Positions 24,380 through 36,309 of a stretch of 64,000 nucleotides of DNA are shown piece after piece; positions within the stretch are counted from its first letter, which is position 1, and each line of letters opens with the position of its first letter. The stretch covers positions 496,001 through 560,000 of the forward strand of contig MU385737.1 in assembly GCA_022497155.1 (NCBI GenBank). The letters run 5' to 3'. The position numbers were made by a program, and so were the translations under genes. Source of the stretch: Whalleya microplaca. Its lineage: Eukaryota; Ascomycota; Sordariomycetes; Xylariales; Xylariaceae. Below the pieces are notes generated by a model. It saw only the letters and a program-made list of their open reading frames with translations. It made no database searches and had not been told where the DNA came from.

Positions 24380-26566
24380 ATGGTGCTTTTACTTTATCTT
24401 CTCCTAATACACTTACGCGTCCGATATGCTATAGGGGCGATGCCATTTGGTCCGTCCGGTCAAATGCCCCTTGGAGCGGACGGCATGGCGGGTCAAGAAC
24501 GAACGCTGTCAAACATAATATTCATCCTCACGGACGATCAAGACCTTCACATGCACTCACTGGAATATATGCCATTCGTACAGAGGCATTTGATGGATCA
24601 TGGAACTTTCTTTCGGCGGCACTTCTGCACTACTGCTCTCTGTTGCCCCTCCAGGGTCACTCTATGGACAGGCAAGGCAGCGCATAACACAAATGTCACC
24701 AACGTGACTCCGCCGTATGGTATGGATTCGACTCGCAAATCGAGTTCCCTTACTAACTAGAATAACAGGCGGTTATCCTAAGTTTGTCAGTCAGGGATTG
24801 AATGACAAGTATTTACCGGTCTGGCTTCAAGAGGCTGGGTATAACACTTACTACACTGGAAAGCTCTTTAACGCTCACACTGTGGATAACTATGACTCGC
24901 CTTATGCGGCCGGATGGAATTCTTCTGTGGGTGTTTTTGGTTGTTCTATATACACCGAATACTTGCTTACTGCAGTAGGATTTTCTCTTGGATCCCTTCA
25001 CTTACTGGTAGTAAGTAAGATTCACAATTTCTTTGTGCTCCTTTCGCCACTCTCTCATGAGTATATGTTTACTTCGGAATCCTTGAGAGAGCGTTGTTTT
25101 CAGAACATGTTTCGAAACACCCACAGCTAGCCAAAAGTTAGTGATTATTGATTTCGGATATTGTAGTATGAATAGCACATATCAACGAAACAAGGACCCA
25201 CCAATGAGTTTTGAAGGCCGGCACAGTGTCGATGTTCTGGCCGAAAAGGCCCTAGGACTTCTGGACGAGGCGTTTGACGCTGGAAATCCGTTTTTTCTTG
25301 GAGTTGCACCCGTCGCACCTCATGCCAATCTGTGGTCTCCTGCTTTCAAGGATGGCAACCACAGCGGATTGGAAGAAATCGAGTTTACTGCTCCGATTCC
25401 AGCAGAGAGGCATGCGAGCCTATTCAAAGGTGTTAGAGTTCCGCGCACAGCAAACTTCAATCCGGACAAGCCATCGGGAGCAAGCTGGATCCGGAATCTG
25501 CCTCGGCAAAGTCAGGAAAACGTCGACTATAATGACAACTTCTATCTGCAGCGGCTTCGGACCCTCCAGAGCGTGGATGATATTGTGAACACACTCGTTG
25601 GCCGCTTGGAGGACCTTGGCATCTTAGAAGATACATACATCATTTATACGACGGACAATGGGTACCATATTGGCCAGCACCGGATGCAACCGGCCAAACA
25701 ATGTAGTTTTGAAGAGGACATCAATATACCTCTAATAATTAGGGGGCCAGGCGTTCCAAAAGGGCTTACAACTGACATTGTAACCAGTCATACCGATCTG
25801 GCACCTACTATACTAGAGTTGGTAGGCGCTCCTTTACGAGAAGACTTCGACGGACTTGCGATCCCCCTTACGGAAGACGGCATACTTGAGGCTGGCAATA
25901 AACGGCACGAGCACGTCACCGTTGAGCGTAAGCAACTTTTGAAGTCTAAGTTAACCTATTCCATACTGTGGTGTGTTCCACTCATAATGGAATGCTCGGC
26001 AATCTGATCGTATATTGAAGCCGCCCAAGGGGACAAATGCTAACCTTAACATCGTAGACTGGGGTTTTGCCTCAAACGAAGGACAAATATTCGATTGGTA
26101 TCCAAGGCTCCATACGAACAATACTTATAAAGCGCTTCGAATAATCGGCGAGTCCTACAACCTGCATTATCAAGTCTGGTGCAACAACGAACGCGAGTTA
26201 CACGACCTAACCACTGATCCAGGGCAAATGGTCAACCTTCTACATCCAGACGAGCAAGCTCGGGAGACGATAGCTGGTGTACCGCTGGATAAAGTTGTTG
26301 CTAGACTAGACTCCTTTCTGTTTGTTCTGAAGACTTGCAAGGGAGAGACTTGCATACACCCCTGGCAAGCCCTCCACCCCGCTGGTAATACGGATAGCTT
26401 ATCCGATGCTCTATCTCCACAGTATGACAGCTTTTATGAAGAACAGTCAAGGACGATCAAGTTCGATAGGTGCGAGATGGGGTTTATATTAGATGCCGAA
26501 GGGCCGCGATTTGATGGCGATGGGATCTTCAGCACTCTTGATCCAAATTGGCATGAATGGACCTAG
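24380..26566 (+). CDS. Sulfatase (arylsulfatase type), probably secreted
   Basis: Sulfatases hydrolyse sulfate esters with a formylglycine made from Cys. Exons: 24380-24719, 24769-24926, 24979-25010, 25167-25927, 26058-26566, exactly 600 codons (599 aa). The ATG at 24380 lies in ACCATGG and opens a hydrophobic leader (MVLLLYLLLIHLRVRYAIG). Seen are the metal-site pair in FILTDDQD (D52, D53), the modification motif C88-C-P-S-R92, and the C-terminal metal block TDNGYHIGQHR. PPYGGYPKFV, DFLLDPFTYWYMNSTYQRN and HVTVEHWGFASNEGQ are restored across introns 1, 2-3 and 4, which supports those joins. Introns 3 and 4 (156 and 130 nt) are longer than its others, and exon 3 is only 32 nt. Divergence from a Dal5-type transporter suggests release and uptake of sulfur compounds. 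Confidence 0.93.
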
Positions 26567-27576
26567 CGGTGCTGTATCAGCATCTCTATAAGCCCATGTA
26601 TAATATCAACAGGAGGAGAATAGGGGCAAATGTTTCTTTTTCAGATATATCGATGCCTAGATACGCGAAAAGTTGACTTTATTTAGTCAGCAGCTATCTT
26701 TACGGTGATCAGATAGCGCAGAGAATAGAAAAACTTTTCAACGTCACTGTTGTCAAGCAACGGCTACGTTACGCAATGAGTGTGACATGTAGAAAATTAA
26801 TTTACTTGCCAACTGGTTGGCGTTATACATACGTACCTGCATGTATAGTCTAGTAATAAGGCAGAATTGTAATATTTGGAGATTGGTTATCTGTCAGCTG
26901 CAAGCAACCCCTGATTGTATGGCGCGTGTCACGGAGTGTGGATCAATATACGGTAGACTTGGATTGGCTTGAGGTATAAGTATTCGAGAGTGGCGGATGA
27001 CCTGCTATATACACGATGTTACTGGATGCCTTGTACTAGCTGTGGCGAGGGTATAGAGCGAATTAGGTTCGGTTCCTAACAGCGCTATTGGTATTCGCTC
27101 TATTACTCATATATACTATACTAGTTCTTGACCCTCAACTCGACAGTGCGGATGGCGCCATCTTGTGGTCAGGGCTAGAGACATCGGATCCGTCTAGGTG
27201 AAAACTCTCGGCGGCAGTCGTGATACTCTTCATAGTGAGTGCATCCCACACTCAACGCTCAACTTAAGAGAGTATGTTTATATGACAATCGTTTTGACCC
27301 CCTCATCTCCGCAGCATACGACGATCGTCACCCCGGAGAGGACATGCTTGATGGGACTCCACTTCGAAGGATCGAAAATCTGTAATCAGTCATCAGAACC
27401 TTCCCTGCTCAGATGCAACCATGCCTGGCAATGTAACAGTGCTTCATCAATAGCCAGCAACCATGGAACAGCCAGCCATTGCAGATAAATATTGTCCATC
27501 TAGCATAATGAGTTCTATCATTACTCATTCTCTCTTTTTAACTAAGTAGTTACTGCTTTGGAAGAGGTTTCCAAGC
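26567..27576. other. Intergenic interval
   Basis: No coding region supported. Around 27110-27150 (ACTATACTAGTTCTTGACCC) there is weak similarity to the dispersed repeat at 56925 and 62875. The upstream region of the following esterase contains no obvious element. Confidence 0.5.
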
Positions 27577-29403
27577 ATGTATTTCCCTTTGGATGTATTT
27601 CTTATGATGCTAGCGGGTCCGGCGGCCACCGTGGCTCAATGCACGGTCGACCGCTTTGCTGCGATGCTTGCGGACAATGTCGATGCGACGATTACCTTGG
27701 CCCAGGCTATCCCGCGACACGGCAGCTTTGGCACGCCTGAGGCTGACCCCTCCTACCCAGACAATGCGACTGATCTGCCAGCGCTGTGCGCAGTCAGCAT
27801 CAACGTCAAGTCTTCTACGAGTTCGTCATATAACTTTGGTCTTTTCCTGCCGGATATGACATGGAATGATAGGTTTTTGACTGTTGGAAATGGCGGCTTC
27901 GGAGGTGGAATCAATTGGTAAGCGCGTACTTGACAGCTTTGCCTAGGGGATATCGGATGAACAGATACTCATTATTCCCTTGCCTAAATGCGACTGACAA
28001 TAACATTGACACATAGGGCCGATATGGGTAGAATTTCCCAGGTAGGAGATTATATAGAACCATTTTTACGTCTAAGCTGATGGCTGTGGTCAGTATGGGT
28101 TTGCGACGATGTCTACAGATACAGGGCATTTGTCAGAAATGACGGATTTATCGTGGGCACTCCATGCTCCCGAATCCATAATTGACTGGGCACACCGAGC
28201 TATGCACGGCTCTGTAGTCCTTGCTAAGGTATAACTTGTCCTGTCTGAAATGCATCATCGGAATATGTAGGGCTGATGGTTTGGTAAAATACCTAGCAAA
28301 TTGTCAACACCTATTATGACATATCGGATGGCATCAAATTCTCCTATTACGCAGGCTGCTCTACCGGGGGACGACAGGGATTAAAGGAGATCCAGATGTA
28401 TCCAGATTCGTTTGACGGCATATGTGTCGGTGCTCCTGCTTGGTGGACTCCTCATCTTGCTGCGGATTCTACGTGGCAGGGTCTCTATAATCTCCCAGCG
28501 GATGATCCGAAACATGTCGACTCGTCACTCTTCCCTCTTATAGTTGCTGAGATGGAAAAGCAATGCGACCCACAGGATGGCGTAGTCGATGGCATCATCC
28601 ACGACCCTTACGGATGTAACTTCGATTTCGAAGCACTTCTCTGCACGCCGGGTGCAAAATCTGGGACGTGCCTCACACCTGAGCAACTTCCGACTGTGTA
28701 CAAATTTTACAACGACTGGGTAGATACGAACCAGACTCTCGTTTTCCCGGGCATCACTCTCGGAAGTGATGCATCTGATCTATTGAGTTCGCCAACTCCG
28801 CTTGGGTATGGGTTTTTCCAAAACTTCGTGCACAATGATTCCGAGTGGGATATTGCACAATTTACCTACAAGGATGTCCAACTTGCAGATTTCATCAACC
28901 CTGGAAATGCCACAGCGGACAATTTTGACCTCGGCCCATTTATGGAGAGAGGAGGCAAGATATTGAAGTACCACGGGAGTTCGGACTCTCTGATTCCCAC
29001 TGGAAGTAGCATTTACTTCTATAATCAAGTTCGTCGAAGTCTCGTATCTAAAGGGGTTGACCTCGATGATTTCTATCGCTTCTTCTTGATCCCCGGTATG
29101 GGCCATTGCTCCGGGTCGGCGCGTGCTCCCTGGTACATCTCTGCCGGAAGCCAACCTATTAATGGGACGACCCATTCAGTGCCTGGTTTTGAAGATGCAA
29201 ACCATGACATTATTCTGGCGATGATGAAATGGGTTGAAGATGGAAAGGCCCCTGAGCAGCTCATTGCGACAAAATATGTCAACGACACTACGACTTTAGG
29301 TATCCAGAGGCAGCGGCCACTTTGTGTTTACCCTAAACAGGCCAAGCACATTTCAGGGGATATTGACGTATCAAGTAGTTGGGAATGCAAGGCTCTGTAC
29401 TGA
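27577..29403 (+). CDS. Tannase / feruloyl esterase family protein, secreted
   Basis: This family hydrolyses ester bonds of gallate or ferulate in tannins and plant cell walls. Exons: 27577-27917, 28017-28041, 28094-28228, 28297-29403; 536 codons (535 aa), the usual size. The start opens a signal peptide (MYFPLDVFLMMLAGPAATVA) followed by the early Cys. The catalytic set is complete: Ser189 in GCSTGGRQG, Asp397 in SSDSLIP, His437 in GMGHCSG. The adjacent Cys188 and Cys438 form the CS-D-HC pattern in which a disulfide holds the catalytic Ser and His together. Exon 2 is only 25 nt, but WADMGRISQYGFATMSTDTG is restored across it. Many N-glycosylation sites (NAT, NDS, NDT) fit secretion. Tannase versus feruloyl esterase cannot be decided by eye. 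Confidence 0.94.
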
Positions 29404-31837
29404 AGATGTACAACGCCATTCTTATGGCTAACACAAAGAGCGTACGGAACTAGAGGCAGAAAACGGAATTGAATACATGGTGTCTGAGGCGATATATATA
29501 AGACATAGCTATGAGCCCTTTGCTTTACTAGACGAGGATATCTTGGTGCACAAAAGCGATGGAGGGCTAAGCGAGAGGGGTTTATAGTATGAGACGTAAG
29601 TGGTATACCGAGTTGGCCTAATACGCTGTATATTACCACAAGAAGAACTAGGTAAACATAAGCGCAAAATATGCATTCGAATAAGCTAATACTCATGGTT
29701 ATACGAAGGCTGATTTGACATGATTGTTACGTTATTCATCAAGTGAACATGGAAAGGGCTTTTTCAAATATATATATGTATATATAGCGATGTTCAACAT
29801 TGTAATGAGGTCTAATTGATTATCATCTAGATCCAAAGGTGTAGGAAAAGAATTATCCTCGTTGGGCGTTTGCAAAAGCATCGAGTAAGCACATACTGAT
29901 ACTAGTTGGTATTTGATGTGTGATCTCTCTCTTGTGAACACTGAACAGTTGTATATAATAGGCAGGCGAGGTAGATAGATCCGTGTAAACATGCACGACA
30001 GGAACAATACATCAACAGTAGATAAATTATCAAAATTTCTTGACTAGAATATGGTCTAGCGTGGGGGTCGTAAAGTTTGACTTGGGGCTCTATGCAGATA
30101 GTAGTGCTACGCCATGCAGACGATGTCACTTGTCAGAACATATCACAGAGCACCATCCTGCATATAAGTTGAAATCCTTATTATCCGGTTAAGTATGATT
30201 CAATCATATTTCAATGCGTGCTCGGCATTGCTACGGCTGCCTCTGGTATTATGCCTCTGCATTGCAATTGTAGTCACATGACCACTGATGTTCCAACATC
30301 ATCACCCTCCCATTCCTCTGAACGGTTCTTGCCTACGTTATATTGTACCTAGCCAAGGAAATGACTTTGAAATGAGGGGACATATTATTCGTCTCACCGT
30401 CTGAAGCCACTGACGTGTTTATACTGGCAACAACACTGTAGGCAAGGGACGATGCACGTTCCACCTTCTTGGATTTAATCGTCACTCGGGAGTTTCTGTA
30501 TAATCCTCCCACACAAAGTTCCATGCATATAACTCTTGGGTTCACATTGCAATACGTCAAGCTTGGGTGGTGGAGGGCACTTGCTTTGAATTGGTCGGCT
30601 AAGAGACACCACGATGTACGAGACGTCACTTTCTCCAAATTTCCCCTCGTTGATCGCGGCATGCACCTTGAATCGGTTGATAGTAGTGCATTTTGAATTG
30701 CGCCGGCTTCATCGTTGAAGACGGATTGGTCGGCAGTTCGATTCCTTGACACTCTGGGGTTTTATGGGTAGTTCCTGATCGACACGTGTTTCACTTCTTA
30801 TTATACGACATCCTCGTAGTCCCGTAGCTGCGACTTCTATGAGTATAGGCATATTCCTTCTCTTCAGGAATAATGGCAATATGACATACATAACAACTTA
30901 CTATATAGACATCTCTTGCCAGTCCCATCGCCATTCATGAGCAGTACCTTGCCGTTCGTAGTAGGTATCCTGAAGCTACTCAGGTCATATAGTGTCACCA
31001 ACGAGTAGCATACGGCAGGACGGCTATTGGTTAAAGTAGTCGGGTCTATATGCAACTAGCTGGAAGCAGATCCAACCACGCGAACTACGATACCCGCTTT
31101 GATATTGCGGGGAAATATAGGCCGTATCGCATGACGGCTATTTGACATGTAGCGCCTCCAACATGCACGTCCTACAAACTATCCCGCATATTGACTGCAA
31201 GTGCTCATAGCCAATCAACTTACATGCGCCTAGAAAGTTACCTCATATAGTAACCTGATAGGGGTTGGATAGCCACAAGGCTGGGGAGGGCCAACATCCC
31301 GAGCCTCACCGAGATGTTGCTCGTACAGAATGTCTTGAAAATCGCCGATACTTTCACAATTACCTTGACAAAATCCTTCGTCATACGCCAGATAGCACGG
31401 AATTCATGCCTATTCTGGCGTAGGATTCGTATATCTCAACAAATCGAAGTAGAGCTGGTCTGGGAAGACTATCTTTTAACTGAATCACCATTGCCTTGTC
31501 CCGACTTAGCTTCCCGAAGCTGCCGTATAATTACACTAGGTAGATTCTACGAATGCGGAGATGCTGCATCGAATAGTATCAGATGACCCGAACTACTGGC
31601 AGACATCTGACCCGTGGGAGGGGTTATCTAGAGACTGTACCTAGGGATTATGCTTGAATATCTGCTCTGCGTATTACGTGGCCATCATTGGCGGTCTGTA
31701 GGGATACCAATGTGGAGGTGCATGAGAGGGCTGCAGCTTGACATAGCCCCCTCTCCTTGGGATATTTGTAGGGCTCGCCGACTCACCCGTCTGTGAAGCA
31801 TAAATTCAGAACCAGCACCTTGCCAACTCCCCTCAAC
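29404..31837. other. Gene-free interval of 2.4 kb
   Basis: No gene is supported. Minus-strand frames at 30333-30752 and 30864-31055 and a plus frame at 31314-31586 have protein-like patches but no recognisable domain or continuity; they could be worn relics. Confidence 0.45.
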
Positions 31838-34562
31838 ATGTTCTCTAAGATATTCGGCCGAGATCAAACACAGCAAGCAGAAGTCATGAGTCCCTTACCA
31901 GAAGAGTTCGATATCATCGTATGTGGAGGAGGAAGTTGTGGATGTGTCGTGGCGGGCCGGTATGTTTTCAACATCAGTTCATACATGATACTTCTCCTGC
32001 TCACTACTGCAGTCTGGCAAATCTGGACCACAACCTTAAGGTGTTGTTGATTGAGGCTGGAGAAAGCAACCTTAACAACCCATGGGTATTCCGACCCGGG
32101 GTCTATCCCCGCAATATGAAACTTGACTCGAAGACTGCATCGTTCTACGAGTCCCGCCCATCCAAGCATTTATCCGGCAGAAAGGCCGTTGTACCATGTG
32201 CTCACATCTTGGGCGGCGGCTCTAGCATTAACTTTCTGGTAAGCAAAGACCACAAAAACTAGTGACATTATGCTCAAATCTTCCAGATGTATACACGTGC
32301 CTCGGCCTCAGATTATGATGACTTCCAGGCCAAAGGGTGGACTACAAAGGAGCTACTTCCGCTAATGAAGAAGCATGAGACGTATCAACGGGCATGCCAT
32401 AACAAGTTAGTCACCCACTATATATGTCTTGAAGTCAACTGATCAATGTAGGGAGCTTCATGGGTTCGAGGGGCCGATCAAAGTGTCTTTCGGCAACTAG
32501 TGAGTAGAGGGCTCTCGTATATTATCTTGTATGGTCGTGAACTAATTAGTCCCAAGCACATACCCCATCAAGGATGACTTCCTGAGAGCAGCAGAGTCGC
32601 AAGATATTCCTGCTGTCGATGACCTGCAAGATTTGAGCACTGGCCATGGTGCCGAGCACTGGCTCAAATGGATCAACCGCGATGTAGGTACTCCATTGCT
32701 GATCTGGTTTTGCTAGATTATTGACAGTAGTCGGGGCATAGACTGGCCGTCGTAGCGATAGTGCTCATGCCTACGTCCACTCAACTCGTGCTGTTCATGA
32801 TAACCTGTACCTTGCTTGCAACACCAAAGTTGATAAGGTTATCATCGAGAATGGCAGAGCCGTGGCAGTACAGACGGTGTAAGTTCAAGTTTTGCTCATG
32901 TTGTGGTCAGGGGATTAACCCGTGTCAAAGTCCAACCAAGCCCCTGCATCCAGGCCAACTGAAGACTCGTGTCTTCAAAGCGCGTAAGCAGATCGTTGTA
33001 TCTGGGGGGACCATTTCGTCGCCCTTGATTCTTCAGCGGTCGGGTATTGGTATGTTAATAAGGTTAGGGTATGGTGCGGTCCTGGTACTGATAGACTCCA
33101 GGCGATCCCGAGAAATTGAGGAAAGCTGGTGTCGAGCCGATTGTTGACCTTCCGGGTGTGGGTCTCAACTTTCAAGACCACTACCTTACTTTCTCTACGT
33201 ATCGTGCCAAACCTGAGACAGAAAGTTTTGACGACTTCGTGCGGGGTGTCCCAGAAGTACAGAAGAGTAAGTGTATTCGTGAGGATGAACCCCTGAATTC
33301 CTAATGCCTAACCATGTATTAGAGATCTACGATGAGTGGGCCTTGAAGGGGACCGGGCCTCTCTCTACTAATGGTATCGAGGCTGGGGTAAAGATTCGCC
33401 CGAGTGACGAGGAACTCAAGCAGTTTGAATCATGGCCTACACCACATTTCAAAGATGGCTGGAAGTCCTATTTCAAGGACAAGCCTGACAAGCCTGTCAT
33501 GCACTACTCCGTCATCTCAGGGTGGTTTGGCGACCACATGCTTATGTAAGTATTCACGTATATTGTCACCATGATATGGGGAATCTGACTCCGTGCAGGC
33601 CGCCTGGAAACTTCTTTACCATGTTCCATTTCCTGGAGTATCCGTTTTCCCGCGGGTTCGCTCACATCAAGTCGCCCGATCCTTACGAGACCCCGGACTT
33701 TGACCCCGGCTTCATGAACGATGAGCGCGACATGGCGCCCATGGTCTGGGGATATAGTACGTGACTTCCATTAGTTGATAATCAGTTAATCGGTCTCGTC
33801 TTTGTACCTGTAAGTGTGGAAGGCGTAATTACTGACTTGAATTACTATAGTTAAATCACGAGAGACAGCTCGTCGCATGGACGCTTATGCGGGCGAGGTG
33901 CAAGCAATGCATCCGTTCTTCGATTATGACTCACCTGCGCGAGCAAATGATATGGATCTCGCAACCACTCAGCGATACGCACTTCCTGGCAACTTGAGCG
34001 CCGGTCTACAACACGGCAGCTGGAGCGTCTTTAATCCCGAGCCCGATAAGGGCCCGGAAGCAAACATTCTAAACAGTAACAAAGCTTCCATCCGAGAGGA
34101 GCTCAAGTACAGCACTAGCGATATTAAGGCCGTCGAGGAATGGGTTAGAAGACATGTGGAGAGTACATGGCACTGTCTGGGCGTAAGTATCACCTTTTGA
34201 GGGATGTAGGGGAATGCTAATTGTTCCCAAACAGACTTGCTCCATGGCCCCCAAGGAGGGTAATAGTATTGTCAAGCACGGTGTTCTAGACGAACGTCTG
34301 AGTGTCCACGGCGTTCAGGGGCTCAAGGTTGCGGATCTCAGTATCTGCCCTGACAACGTCGGTTGCAACACGTGAGTCGCGCGCGTTATTACTCTTCTTA
34401 ACACTACTAATATTGGAACTTAGATACTCGACTGCGCTTCTAATTGGCGAGAAGGCAGCAACGCTTGTTGCTGAGGACCTTGGGTATTCTGGTGAGGCTC
34501 TCGACATGAAGGTGCCGACGTACAACGCACCAGGTGAGATTGTCTTGCCGTTCCGCGTATGA
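31838..34562 (+). CDS. GMC-family alcohol oxidase (methanol/alcohol oxidase type)
   Basis: FAD enzyme oxidising short-chain alcohols to aldehydes with release of H2O2. Thirteen exons: 31838-31959, 32013-32238, 32287-32405, 32452-32499, 32557-32683, 32742-32878, 32931-33049, 33102-33266, 33323-33545, 33599-33756, 33851-34182, 34235-34371, 34424-34562. They close to 684 codons (683 aa), close to yeast AOX length. The FAD-binding CGGGSCGC (29-36), both GMC signatures (GGGSSINFLMYTRAS; SGGTISSPLILQRSG), the active-site His in STWHCLGTCSMAP and Asn in VGCNTYSTAL are present. Every join restores conserved text, e.g. SINFL-MYTRAS and RSGIG-DPEKLRKAGV. The C-terminus is FRV, not a peroxisomal targeting signal such as ARF or SKL, and no signal peptide is evident. 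MSPLPEEF (M17) is an alternative start. Confidence 0.95.
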
Positions 34563-35203
34563 GGCAATCGCGTTATGTATATTCTAATGTGGGGGATACA
34601 AATTGTGCTTGCGATACTTTTCTTGTAACCAGACTGGCATCACGATTAGCACTGGTTGTATGCTTCTTATAGTCTTGTGGTTTTGGTTTACTTAACGCCA
34701 TAGTGAGACATACTGATGCTTGAAGGCGATGTACTGTAGTAATTGGAACTCAACTTCCCTAGTCGATGATAAGATGCTGTTCTGGTTAAGGTGATACAAC
34801 GACAATAATTTAATCATAAGCTCAAAGATCTAGACAACGACGGAGCTACCCCAATCCTCCAGCAAGTATCCATCGGAGCTGGCAGTGGAACATGAAGCAT
34901 TACACAAGAATGTGTACCTTCTGCCAAGTATCCTATATGTTGAAGGCGAAGTGTGAAGCAGTAATATAATGTTACGTAGATATCTGCCCTCTTGCTGTGC
35001 AATGACCACCTCCACAGTGGCTTGCGTCTCCACACTACCTGTTTTGGAAATTGTTAGGGACCCGTAACATATTTCTTGCTTCGTTCCAACTACAACCTAA
35101 AATTAACTACATGAAGCCGATATAATAGGAGCCCCATCCTTCAGCAAGCGCCCTAAGTTGAAGAGTAAAGCAGATACTTGGAGTTGGAGCGCATCCTAAT
35201 CTA
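34563..35203. other. Intergenic interval
   Basis: No coding region supported between the alcohol oxidase stop and the deaminase start. Confidence 0.6.
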
Positions 35204-35743
35204 ATGGCTACAGAAGAACGGTGGCCTGCGATCTCGGCAGGTGATCACAAGGCTTACATGGAGTTCGCCCTTGAACAAGCTAAAAAGTCACCCCCAGCGT
35301 CTACCAAATTCTGCGTCGGGGCAGTCCTTCTCGACGCAGACGAAAACCAGATCCTGTCGACTGGTTACTCGATGGAGCTACCCGGCGATAGACCTGGTGA
35401 CCCTGGAAACACCCACGCAGAGCAGTGCTGCTTTATAAAAGTAGCCGAGCATCACGGTCTGCCCGAGGAACGAATACACTAAGTATTGCCAAAGAACACG
35501 GTCCTATATACGACAATGGAGCCTTGCAACGAGCGCCTGAGTGGTAACAGGACCTGCGTGGAGAGAATCCTGCGACTTGAAGGTGCAATCAAAACTGTCT
35601 TCGTCGGCATTAAGGAGCCTGGAACATTCATTGGCGAGAACAAGGGCATTGGAAAACTTGTGGATGCAGGGGTCAAGGTCGTGGTGCTGGAGGGAATGAG
35701 AGATCGCATCCTCCAAGTGTCGACTGCGGGGCACGATACCTAA
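35204..35743 (+). pseudogene. Cytidine/deoxycytidylate-type zinc deaminase (DRAP-deaminase-like) with in-frame stop
   Basis: The family deaminates pyrimidine rings with a catalytic zinc. One continuous frame of 180 codons is interrupted only by TAA at 35480-35482, between EERIH and VLPKNTVLYTTMEPC. Before the stop lies the zinc-ligand/proton-shuttle motif THAEQCC; after it the Cys ligands in PCNERLSGNRTC, whose spacing resembles RibD/DRAP deaminases. All catalytic residues are therefore present but split. A single change to GAA would restore the frame, matching the Glu-Val expected there. The 92-codon N-terminal product alone would lack the Cys ligands. Alternatives to a dead gene are stop readthrough, A-to-I mRNA editing known in some ascomycetes, or an assembly error. 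The next gene is broken too. Confidence 0.8.
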
Positions 35744-36309
35744 ATAGGTGATATGTTGTGGAATGGCGAGTTGGGGCTACGGGGTCTATGCAGTAAAGGC
35801 GGGCTGGTGACATAGACTAGATAAGCCTGCTACAAACCATGATGGACCCAGCTTGTCTTTCAGCCTGACTCTCTAGTATTATTGACGCCATTAATTGCCT
35901 TATATTCTCATATGAAGCTATCTTGGAGCCTTGGCTAATAAGTGTCGGAGCGATTTCGTGAAGCTGTATTGTTTCCAATTTATCTTTCACCACTTCGAAG
36001 CACTCAAATGGCAGTCCAGCACTACTACCTTAGTACACATATGCCCCATACTACATCCTGTACATGGTTTCGTTCCACTATGCAAAACGAGGGCCAATCT
36101 AACAACGACAGTACGCCGTATCAGCATTCGCTAGCCCCGAAATCATAGAACTTACGGTTATTTCAAAACTCGGGCTGGTCTTAGGCGCTATATTCTCTCG
36201 CAACTATGAACTGCCACGGGAGGGAAATATTAGGCCTGGGGAATTCTGCGAATATTATAGATTCGGCGATTCTAAGAGGTCAGTCAATCTGCTAGTTAAA
36301 GTTTTCCCG
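35744..36309. other. Intergenic interval
   Basis: No gene supported. The 5' end of the kinase relic probably lies in its last 60-100 bases: an adjacent frame at about 36310-36350 reads VDTVEEAANNHSA, which looks like its N-terminus displaced by a second frameshift. Confidence 0.4.

Noticed and set aside
30333..31586. Possible relic gene between esterase and alcohol oxidase
   Set aside because: Pieces on both strands, no continuity, no motif.
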